NCBI GenBank assembly: GCA_027682925.1 | Contig: JAQCYU010000003.1 | Location: forward strand, 69,392-133,391 | Origin: Coriobacteriaceae bacterium AF45-21 | Lineage (GTDB): Bacteria; Actinomycetota; Coriobacteriia; Coriobacteriales; Coriobacteriaceae | DNA: 64,000 nucleotides | Direction of reading: 5' to 3' | Shown: piece after piece, positions 56,111-64,000 of the stretch | Position numbering within the stretch: the stretch's first letter is position 1 | Layout of the letters: every line of letters starts with the position of its first letter | Made by a program: the position numbers and the translations under genes | Notes under the pieces: generated by a model | The model's input: only the letters and a program-made list of their open reading frames with translations | Told to the model about the DNA's origin: nothing | Databases searched by the model: none

Positions 56111-57997
56111 CTATCCCACAACATCGGATTCGGAATGCCTTTCGTCAGGCAGCAAGCCGCGAGCAACTACCACAAGCACAACCGGAAGACCAAATTGAGC
56201 CGCTACGATATAACGGGGCCAATACCAAATAGGGCTCGCAATAAAGAGCGTTCCGTACAACAGCAAAAAAGGCAAAAGCGGCAATGCGAAACGTGGACGC
56301 CCACGCGATACCAAAAGAACTGCCGAAAACACGAGCAGCCAAAAGACAACGGCACCAGAAATAGACCAGGCGTTCAGCCCAATTGCCGCATCGACGCCAT
56401 CGCCAAAGGATGCAAGCAGGTTGCGAAATGCAACTCCCGCAGAAGCCCCTGTATCTGCCATAAGGTTATACGGAGCACCCATAAGAAAGTTTTCCGGCAG
56501 ATTGTCGGCGCCTATTACATTTGGGGCCCAAAAACCAAACGTCTGCAGCTCCCACGCTTCAAAGTATATCGAAGGGTTACGCGAGAGCATCGAGGCCCAA
56601 TGAGTCCAAAACCCATCCTCAAGATGCTCCGCATTAAAGTCTTCATTCCATTTAAGCGGATCGATAAAACTGGGGCGATACACCTCTTTGTAACGATCGA
56701 GCGGAAGCAGCTCGTTCATATAAGAACGGTCGGACTCGGTCATATCACCGTCAAGCGCAGCAACGCGGGCCATCTGGGCAAGCGGAATACCCACCGACTC
56801 AACAGCTTCCGATGGAACAACGCCGATTGCCGAGTACACGGGCCCCGTAATAACCAGGCATATAACAAGCGCCAAACCGAAAGATGCGGCCAAACGAGGG
56901 GCAGGCTCCAACGGGGCAATGCGGCCGAGCCGGCTTAATGTCGCGACGATCGCAAGCACCACGAATAGCGCAGCGCAAATATACAAACCGTTATTTCGCA
57001 GAAGCATAACGCCCAACGCCAGGGCACCAAAAACGAGCAAACGCAACGCGCTCGACCAGGAACCCTTTCCCATAACGGCATCGGCAAGCATGGTCACTAC
57101 CAAGATAAGGCAGCACGAAAACAGCGGATCTTTCCAAAGCGCCACAGAATAAAGAGCGCAATACCGAGACAAGCCAAAAAAGGCTACGAGCAACCAGGAC
57201 CAACGAGAGGAAACCCCCAAACGGGAAGACACCCAAATAGACAGATAGCCAAACGTGCTGGCAACACATGCCATCTGAAGCACCGTCAGCAAGGCAACGC
57301 CCGCCGAAGGACCCATCCCCATTAGGCCGACAATCTTGATACAGACAGCCATCATCATGGTGAATGCAACCGGATGATGGTTGCTCAAAGGATTCCACCC
57401 CATAATCTGCGCAAATGACGAGAAGGTGTCGCCAAAAAACAGGCCGGGACAATACCTCAGGAAGAACGGCAGATACAAAAGAAATATCACTAGGGCGCGA
57501 ACCGCAACGGACGGGACTCGAATGGACGAACAGCCACCATCCGCCCGCAACGTGTCTTCGCCGTAACCACAGCAGCAGAAACAGCTAGACAGCTGAACGA
57601 GAGCCGATAAGACCCAAAAGACCAACGCCGACATAACGCAAAAGGCAACAACATCAAGCGCGGAATACGACTCAATATAATTCTCGTAAATCCCGCCGGC
57701 AATCACCGGTTCTGCCACGACAATATGTGCGCCCAGCACAAGAACAAGCGAAAATACAAGAGAAAGTACCAGGCAGCAAACTCGGCCAAAAAGAGAAGGA
57801 AATGCGAAATCCCTGCACCCCAACTTATTGAAGCAAACCAATGATGCGATTATCGCAACGCATGCCAAGACCGATGGAAACAGGTCGAAGGAACCACTAC
57901 AATACGTCACCGTAACGATGCTTGCTGCAACCAGCAAAACAGCACGCGCCACGTCTGAAAACTTGAACTGTCGAATCAATGCGTCCATCCTAACCAT
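56111..57997 (-). CDS. Large polytopic GT-C-like membrane protein (DUF6020 type)
   Basis: Predicted glycan-assembly membrane protein. About 628 residues with 13 or more hydrophobic segments. A luminal-type acidic motif CPGLFFGDTFSSFAQIMG precedes NPLSNHHPVAFTMMMA, and LWKDPLFSCCLILVV follows; an Asp in the first extracytoplasmic loop is expected of GT-C enzymes. A large extracytoplasmic domain (about residues 430-530) holds the Trp/Tyr-rich WELQTFGFWAPNVIG. The start is uncertain (57997, 57988 or upstream). TACAAT at 58013-58018 on the minus strand could be its -10. Base composition looks more AT-rich than the neighbouring glycosyltransferase. Confidence 0.65.
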   Translation of the reverse strand: MVRMDALIRQFKFSDVARAVLLVAASIVTVTYCSGSFDLFPSVLACVAIIASLVCFNKLGCRDFAFPSLFGRVCCLVLSLVFSLVLVLGAHIVVAEPVIAGGIYENYIESYSALDVVAFCVMSALVFWVLSALVQLSSCFCCCGYGEDTLRADGGCSSIRVPSVAVRALVIFLLYLPFFLRYCPGLFFGDTFSSFAQIMGWNPLSNHHPVAFTMMMAVCIKIVGLMGMGPSAGVALLTVLQMACVASTFGYLSIWVSSRLGVSSRWSWLLVAFFGLSRYCALYSVALWKDPLFSCCLILVVTMLADAVMGKGSWSSALRLLVFGALALGVMLLRNNGLYICAALFVVLAIVATLSRLGRIAPLEPAPRLAASFGLALVICLVITGPVYSAIGVVPSEAVESVGIPLAQMARVAALDGDMTESDRSYMNELLPLDRYKEVYRPSFIDPLKWNEDFNAEHLEDGFWTHWASMLSRNPSIYFEAWELQTFGFWAPNVIGADNLPENFLMGAPYNLMADTGASAGVAFRNLLASFGDGVDAAIGLNAWSISGAVVFWLLVFSAVLLVSRGRPRFALPLLPFLLLYGTLFIASPIWYWPRYIVAAQFGLPVVLVVVARGLLPDERHSESDVVG

Positions 57998-58037
57998 GTA
58001 ACAAACGATTCGATTGTACGCGACCAAAGGAACATTT

Positions 58038-59000
58038 ATGGCCGAGCAAACGATTGCCGTTATTATCCCCTGCTACAACGAGGCGGTCACTATCGGAAAA
58101 GTCATCGACGACTTTCACCGCGAGCTTCCGCAAGCGAAGGTCTATGTCTATGACAACAACTCGTCGGACGACACCTCACACATCGCCACCGAACACGGCG
58201 CCACGGTCCGCTTTGAGCCCCGTCAGGGAAAGGGTAACGTGTGCCGCCAGATGTTTCGCGATATCGACGCCGATTGCTACCTGATGGTCGACGGAGACGA
58301 CACCTACCCCGCCGAGGCGGCCAAGGCCCTCTGCGAGCCCATCCTTAACGGCACGGCCGACATGACCGTAGGCGACCGCCTTTCCAACGGCACCTACGCC
58401 GAGGAAAACAAGCGTGCTTTCCACGGCTTTGGCAACAATCTGGTCCGCGCCATGATCAAGTGGATCTATGGCTACAGCTTCGATGATGTCATGACCGGCT
58501 ACCGCGCCATGAGCCGCCCGTTCGTTAAAACCTTCCCTGTGCTTTCCGAGGGCTTCCAGATCGAAACCGAGCTCTCGATCCACGCCGTCGACCACCGCTG
58601 GCGCATCAAAGATGTGCCCATCGAGTACCGCGACCGTCCGGAAGGCTCCGAGTCCAAGCTCAATACCGTGAGCGACGGCATTAAAGTCGTCGCGATGATC
58701 GGTACGCTGTTCAAGGACTACCGCCCTCTAAAGTTCTTCAGCCTCGTCGCGCTTCTGTTTGCGGTGATCGGCCTCGCCCTGGGCATGCCCATCGTTGTCG
58801 AGTATTTCCAGACCGGCCTCGTTCCGCGCTTCCCCACCGCCATGCTCGCCGCGTCGTTTATGTTCTTATGTGGCCTGAGCCTCGCAACGGGCCTTATCCT
58901 CGATTCCGTTGCAAAGGTTGAGCGTAAGCAGTGGGAGGTCAACGTGTACAACACATACGACTGCAATAGCTGCTTCGGCGCCGAGAATAACGCGAGGTAA
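58038..59000 (+). CDS. Family 2 glycosyltransferase with C-terminal membrane helices
   Basis: DPM/GtrB-like transferase acting on a polyprenyl phosphate acceptor. ATG 58038 follows AAAGGAAC. The GT-A fold has VIIPCYNEAVTIGKVI, VYDNNSSDDTS and the DxD motif MVDGDDTYPAEA; TGYRAMSRPFVKTFP and EGFQIETELSIHA follow. Two membrane helices lie near residues 240-295. 320 residues, intact. First gene of a three-gene plus-strand unit. Confidence 0.9.
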   Translation: MAEQTIAVIIPCYNEAVTIGKVIDDFHRELPQAKVYVYDNNSSDDTSHIATEHGATVRFEPRQGKGNVCRQMFRDIDADCYLMVDGDDTYPAEAAKALCEPILNGTADMTVGDRLSNGTYAEENKRAFHGFGNNLVRAMIKWIYGYSFDDVMTGYRAMSRPFVKTFPVLSEGFQIETELSIHAVDHRWRIKDVPIEYRDRPEGSESKLNTVSDGIKVVAMIGTLFKDYRPLKFFSLVALLFAVIGLALGMPIVVEYFQTGLVPRFPTAMLAASFMFLCGLSLATGLILDSVAKVERKQWEVNVYNTYDCNSCFGAENNAR

Positions 59001-59005
59001 ATCGC

Positions 59006-59974
59006 ATGCCGCTCATTTCTATTGTCGTGCCGTGCTACAACGAGCAGGAGTCGCTCCCGATCTTCCTCAAGGAGCTCGATTGCGTTGCCTGCAGCATGGC
59101 AAAAATCGATTCCAACATATCCTTTTAAGCGATTCTTATCGATGATGGGTCAAAGGACGCAACGCTTTCTGTAATGAAAGAAGAAGCTGCCGCGATGCAT
59201 CCGTACGCCATTCGGTGGTACTCCTTCTCGAGAAACTTTGGCAAGGAGGCGGGATTGTACGCTGGACTCCAGCACGCCAAGGGCGACTATGTCGCTACCA
59301 TGGACGCCGACATGCAGGATCCACCCTCGCTCCTGCCGCAGATGTACGAAATCTTGCAAACCGAAGACTATGACAACGTCGCTACGCGCAGGACCACCCG
59401 CGAAGGCGAGCCTCCCATCAGATCATTCTTCGCCCGCATGTTTTACAAGATCATCAACCGCATTTCCAATGCTGACATCGTCGATGGCGCACGCGACTTT
59501 CGACTTATGAAACGGCCCATGGTCGACGCCATCGTTTCCATGGGCGAATACAACCGATTCTCCAAGGGCATTTACGGATGGGTCGGTTTTAAAACAAAAT
59601 GGCTCCCCTACGTAAACATTAATCGCGTTGCGGGCGAGACCAAATGGAGCTTCTTCACGCTCCTTCTCTATTCCATCGATGGCATTGTCGCGTTTTCCAC
59701 CGCACCGCTCTCCATTGCCGCTCTTACGGGCATCGTTTTCTGTCTCATCGCTATTGTTGGATTTGTCGTCATCCTGGTAAAGACGCTAGTCTGGGGTGAC
59801 CCCGTCGGCGGATGGCCGTCGCTCGCCTGCCTCATAACGCTGTTTGGCGGCATGCAGCTCCTGTGCCTGGGAATCATTGGCGAGTACCTGGCAAAAGCCT
59901 ACTTGGAGGCCAAGCGCCGCCCCATCTATATCATCCGAGAGTCCAACGAGGAATCTGATGACACGGCCCAATAA
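59006..59974 (+). CDS. Second family 2 glycosyltransferase, interrupted by an in-frame TAA
   Basis: GtrB/DPM-like transferase with two C-terminal membrane helices (near residues 235-295). ATG 59006 follows CGAGGTAAATC. LISIVVPCYNEQESLPIFLKEL, then IDDGSKDATLS, SRNFGKEAGLYAGLQHAKGDYV, the DxD-type TMDADMQDPP and the C-terminal GIIGEYLAKAYLEAKRRPIY are all present. Codon 41 is TAA (59126-59128), in the same frame on both sides, where the family has an ordinary residue, often Glu. Without that stop it is 322 residues. Re-initiation at ATG 59174 would lack the nucleotide-binding start. Unlike the other broken genes no indel is involved. Confidence 0.82.
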
Positions 59975-62365
59975 CAGCACGCTCAAGAATGTGGCGTTCT
60001 ACGCCGCCTGCTTCACGTTTTCCGTCGCACTCTTTGTCGCACTTGCAGCGGCAGGGCATGTCTACCCCTTTGGCGACAACTCGTTTCTCACCAACGATCT
60101 CAAATACCAATACATCGACTTCTTCGCGTGGTTTCGCCGCGTCCTTTTAGGAGAGGCAAACCTTCGCTATTCCTTCTCGCAAGGACTCGGCATGAACACA
60201 TGGGGGCTCTATAGCTACTACCTCGCCAGCCCCTTCAACCTGCTCTGCGCGCTGTTTCCCGCAGACAAGCTGACGCTCTTCATATTTGCCATAACCGCGC
60301 TCAAACTGGGCTGCATCCACATCAGCAGCGCTTGGTATGTGCAAAAGCGCTTTGACCTGTCCAAGCCCGCCGCATTCCTGCTTTCCCTCTCGTTCACGTT
60401 TTGCAGCTGGACCATCAGCAACCTGCGCAACCCTCTCTGGATCGATTGCCTCATCCTGCTGCCCATCTGCGCCTACGGATGCCACGAGCTCATCCGCAAG
60501 CGGCGCATGATCCGCCTCGTCATCGCAACCGCGCTCAATGTCATGTTCTGCTGGTATACGGCCTACATCAGCATCCTGTTCCTCTGCATCTTCGTATTGA
60601 TCGAATTTGTCGATTATGTTGCAGAAAAAGGATTTAGCTGGAAGCTCATGCTCGATCGGGCCCTGCGATTCGCCGGGGCCATCGCGCTTGGACTGCTTCT
60701 GTCCGCCTGGACCTTTTTGCCGACCATCCTTGCCATGTCCAAGGGCGGTCCCGTTCTAGCACTCGGCCCCCTACTTAAAACCAGCCTCAAGTCGGTCATC
60801 AGGGGCTTTCTTCCCTGCATGTGGGTAAGCAACGAAAGCACACCGCAGTTCTATTGCGGCATCATCATGATGCTGCTTGCGGTGAGCCTGCTGGTTAACC
60901 GCACGGTTTCAATCAAGACGCGCATCGCAACACTCGTCGTCACGATAATCCTGGTTGCAAGCTCCGTTTTGAGCCCGCTCGAGCACATCTGGTGCGGCAT
61001 GCGCGTTCCCAACGGCTTCTACTCGCGCACGGCTTTTTTGCTGAGCTTCTTTGCGCTGTGGGCTGCGGGCTATACCCTGCAGATCCTCAAGGATCAACCT
61101 AAATTGCGCCAAGCCTATCGCCCCGCCGTCATCTTGCCACTCCTGGCGCTCACCGCTATTGAACTGTTTGCCAACGCTCATGTAGTATGGAACCAGCTCT
61201 ACGCGGGCTATTCCGAAAATACCAACAGGGCCTATGTAGCCACCGCAACCAACACGATCGCTACCACTACAGAACGGGATTCAGCTCCGTTCTACCGCAT
61301 CGATCGTACAACCACACGAGCCGATAGTGCCGCTCTAAACGAAGGCCTGGCACTAGGGTATAACCAGCTATCTTCTTATTCGTCCGCCAATAACCCGCAG
61401 GCAATTGCATTGCTCAACTCCCTTGGTTACAGCAGCGTCGGCGAATTCTCGACCCGTTATGCCGAGCCCATTCTTGCCGTTGATGCCCTGCTAGGAGTCA
61501 AGTATGCCATCGCCGAGCAAGCTCCCGCGGGTTATGTAATGGCAAAGGCGAATCAGCCCGAATCCGCAACCGCGGTCTACGAGAATCCCTACGCGCTCAG
61601 TGTAGGCATCACGGCTTCGAACGATATCCAAAACAGCACATTAGAGGGCGAAAACCCCTTCGAAAAGCAGAACGACCTGTACAGCAAAATACTGAGTCGT
61701 AAGGTCGAGCTCTATACCAAAATCGAGGCCGCAAAGACGGAGGATGGCGAGAGTCTAAAGCAATGGAGCGTTACCCTGCCGGCAGGCTCCATCGGATACC
61801 TCTACATCAATAAAGATACGAGCGCCGGAAGCTATTGGCCCGTCGCCCTCACCATCGATCAGCGATCAATCAATAACGAAGCCTGGAGATTCGACAATAA
61901 TATCCGCCAGATTGCGGATGCATCGGACGCCCCGAGCCAGCATACGGTGTCAATCGGAGTCGCAGAGGGCTATACAGACATGCCCCAAGACAATGAGCCG
62001 GTCTTTTACGCCCTCAATCTGGACGTTTTCGAGCAGATTATTAGCGAGCTTAAGACGAGCGAGTTTATTCCGACGGTTTTTGAGGACGGAAGAATCGAAG
62101 GCGAGTATACCGCCAAGGACGACGGCAACCTGCTGCTGAGCGTTCCGTACGATGAGGCTGGAACGTAACGGTAAACGGAACCGCCGCAGAACTAACGCCC
62201 GCCGCCGATAAGGGCTTGTCATCCCTGAACATGCAGAAAGGCGCGAATAGAATCGTGATGACCTACAAGACTCCGGGCGCCCTTGCGGGGCTTGCAGTGA
62301 GTCTGGCGACCTCCGCCCTTGTTGCAGCGGGGCTATTCACCAGGCATAAGAAAAGCCGCCGTTAA
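59958..62365 (+). CDS. YfhO-type membrane protein (frame broken near the end)
   Basis: Polytopic GT-C-fold protein of the YfhO family, some members of which add sugars to lipoteichoic acid or other lipid-linked glycans. ATG 59958 (MTRPNNSTLKNVAF) overlaps the preceding gene by 17 bases. The first extracytoplasmic loop FGDNSFLTNDLKYQYIDFF carries the expected acidic residues. About 11 membrane helices precede a large extracytoplasmic domain (about residues 410-750). Near 62156 one G is missing (GAGGGC read as GAGGC); adding it gives DEGWNVTVNGT, a final helix and a basic end (HKKSRR), 802 residues. The uncorrected frame stops at 62168. Confidence 0.85.
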
Positions 62366-62380
62366 CAAGCGGCGGCTTTT
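62351..62380. terminator. Convergent terminator between the YfhO gene and rmlCD
   Basis: AAAAGCCGCCG (62351-62361) pairs with CGGCGGCTTTT (62370-62380), an 11-bp stem flanked by A and T runs, so it can act in both directions. Confidence 0.85.
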
Positions 62381-62402
62381 ACTCTCGAAAAGTTAATAGC
62401 GG

Positions 62403-63855
62403 CTAGAGCGTCCTGATGTACTCCCCCAGCTCTTCCTCCCAGTCGGGCATGCGGAACCCGACCGACTCGAGCCTGGACAGGTCGAGCGCGGAGTGGACCG
62501 GGCGCGGTGCAACGGGGCCCTCGGCGCTCGCGTAGTAGTCGGCGGTCGATACCGGCACGACCTTCTCCCCGTTGCCGTTGGCGGCCTCGAAGACGGCGCG
62601 GGCGATATCGGCCCAGCTCTTCACGGTGCCGGAGCCGGTGCAGTCGTAGGTGCCGCAGGGGGCCTTCGCGTCCAGCACGTGGAAGATCGCCTCGGCCATG
62701 TCGCGCGTGAAGGTCAGGCGTCCCAGCTGGTCGTCCACGACCGTGACTTGCATGAGCTTATCCTCGGGGTCGGCTACACGGTCGGAGAGCGCCTTCATGG
62801 TCTTCACGAAGTTGTGCCCCTCGCCGATGACCCAGGAGCTGCGCATGATGTAGTGGCGGGGGCACCCTGCCACGGCGATGTCGCCGGCGGCCTTGGTCTG
62901 GCCGTAGACGGACAGGGGGCTGAAGGGTTCGTCCTCGTCATGCACTTCGGCGGTGCCGTCGAGACGTAGTCGGAGGACACGTGGACCAGGGTGATGCCGT
63001 GCCCGGCGCAGGTGCGGGCGAGAAGGGCGGGCCCCGTCGCGTTGGCCTTCCAGGCGGTCACGCGGCCCTCGGGGGTCTCCGCCCTGTCGACCGCCGTGTA
63101 GGCGCCGCAGTTGATCACGGTGCCGTAGAGCGACCAGTCGTACTGCGAATAGGCCTCCGGGTCGGACATGTCGAAGGTATCGATGTCGCAGAAGTCGAAG
63201 TCCTTCGCCACGCCGCGCTCCTCGGCAAGCGCGCGCACGGCATGCCCCAGCTGGCCGTTGCAGCCAGTGACGAGGGTGCGCCTGGGCGCCATGGGTACGA
63301 CGTCCTTCAGCATCGGGTGGTTGAGGTCGGCCTCGGAGACGGTGGCCTCCTCCAGCGGGATCGGCCACTCGATGGCGAGCTCGGGGTCGGCGAGGTTCAC
63401 GAAGGTGTAGGTCCTCTTCAGCTCCAGCGACCAGTGGGCGTCCACCAGGTACGTGTAGGCGGTGCCGTCCTCCAGGGCCTGGAAGGAGTTGCCCACGCCG
63501 CGCGGGACGTAGATGGCCTTCGACGGGTCGAGCGTGCAGGTGAACACCTTGCCGAAGGTCTCGCTTCCCTCGCGCAGGTCCACCCAGGCGCCGAAGACCG
63601 AGCCGCGCGCGACGGAGATGAACTTGTCCCAGGGCTCGGCGTGGATGCCGCGGGTGACGCCGCGGCTGTCGTTGTAGGAGACGTTGTTCTGGACGACCCT
63701 GAGGTCCGGGATGCCCAGGGCGCACATCTTGGCGCGCTGCCAGTTCTCCTTGAACCAGCCGCGCGAGTCGCCGTGGACGGCGAGGTCGACGACCTCAGGC
63801 CCCCGATGCCGGTCTCGGTGACGGAGAGGTCCTTCTCGAATGCGATGTCAGCCAT
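62403..63855 (-). CDS. rmlCD: Fused dTDP-4-dehydrorhamnose 3,5-epimerase / reductase (frame broken twice)
   Basis: Last two steps of dTDP-L-rhamnose synthesis in one polypeptide. Residues 1-190 are RmlC-like: VVQNNVSYNDSRGVTRGIHAEP with the catalytic His, then YVPRGVGNSFQALEDGTAYTYLVD. Residues 200-484 are RmlD: the NAD loop TGCNGQLGHAVRAL, VINCGAYTAVDRAE, LVHVSSDYV and YGQTKAAGD with the Tyr-x3-Lys pair. Single bases are missing near 63795 (CTGAAGG read as CTGAGG) and 62962 (GTCTTC read as GTCTC); corrected length 484 residues. Strongly GC-rich compared with the genes to its left. It supplies activated rhamnose to the glycan locus beside it. Confidence 0.9.
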
Positions 63856-63915
63856 GTGGGAAAAGCTCCTATCGAAGAGGTTGGATAACCGGGGGCGCCG
63901 CGCGGGGACGCAGGA

Positions 63916-63965
63916 TCATCCCCATGCCCTGCGGCCCCGTTCATCCCCATGCCCTGCGGCCCCGT
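63916..63965. repeat. Perfect tandem duplication of a 25-base unit
   Basis: The unit starting TCATCCCCATGCCCTGCGGC is present twice without mismatch at 63916-63940 and 63941-63965, upstream of rmlCD. The surrounding 145 bases to the window edge are very GC-rich and hold no gene that I can support. Confidence 0.85.
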
Positions 63966-64000
63966 GCGCGCCCCGCGGTGCGGTTCGCCGGGGTTCGGCC

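Overview
The window reads as one stretch of a high-GC actinobacterial chromosome, most likely a Coriobacteriia gut bacterium of the Collinsella type. This is inferred from gene order, protein character, the pyruvate phosphate dikinase/PDRP pair and the intergenic repeat style; no database was searched. There are no rRNA genes, CRISPR arrays, insertion sequences or prophage genes. Two tRNA-Arg genes are present.

Layout. 1-22014 (minus strand): housekeeping block read leftwards in the order rpsP-khpA-rimM-trmD-lepB, glyQ-glyS-ppsR, ppdK, rplS, rnhB, yraN-comM-dprA-trmFO-xerC, rpsB-tsf, pyrH-frr-uppS-cdsA-dxr (dxr runs off the left edge). 22216-23468 (plus): dinB. 23567-43282 (minus): rplU-rpmA-obgE-nadD-yqeK-rsfS, a radical-SAM pair and a DUF697-type membrane protein, the rod-shape cluster mreB-mreC-mreD-mrdA-rodA, a TPR membrane protein, a cyclophilin, a zinc-ribbon membrane protein and a P-type ATPase. 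43359-43435: tRNA-Arg(CCG). 43567-52103 (plus): a complete shikimate/phenylalanine/tyrosine operon aroF-tyrA-aroB-aroA-aroC-pheA-aroEK-aroQ, preceded by a probable attenuator with a 20-codon leader ORF. 52234-53681 (plus): an uncharacterised two-gene unit (DUF4869-like protein plus a P-loop ATPase with a possible TOPRIM-like domain). 53722-54220: an acyltransferase remnant abutting tRNA-Arg(TCT). 54397-63855: a surface-glycan locus with a polysaccharide ABC exporter, a large GT-C-like membrane protein, two family 2 glycosyltransferases, a YfhO-type protein and a fused RmlC-RmlD.

The dominant oddity is technical. Twenty genes, most of them essential, are broken at 28 places. Every break is repaired by adding one base (26 cases) or two bases in a CG repeat (2 cases), and none needs a base removed as the only explanation. 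This looks like uncorrected deletion error in the assembly and not gene decay. I annotate these genes over their full inferred span and state where the frame breaks. Two other lesions do not fit that pattern: an in-frame TAA in the second glycosyltransferase, and the acyltransferase remnant, which lacks its 5' part.

How the genes work together: translation and RNA modification (rpsB, tsf, frr, rplS, rplU, rpmA, rpsP, rimM, trmD, trmFO, glyQS, rsfS, obgE), envelope synthesis and shape (uppS, cdsA, dxr, mre/mrd/rod) and aromatic amino acid synthesis are each grouped. The strongest leads for new biology are the DUF4869/ATPase pair, the aroF leader, the phased GGTAAA repeats upstream of ppdK and the conserved-looking but unassigned TPR and zinc-ribbon membrane proteins beside the mre cluster.
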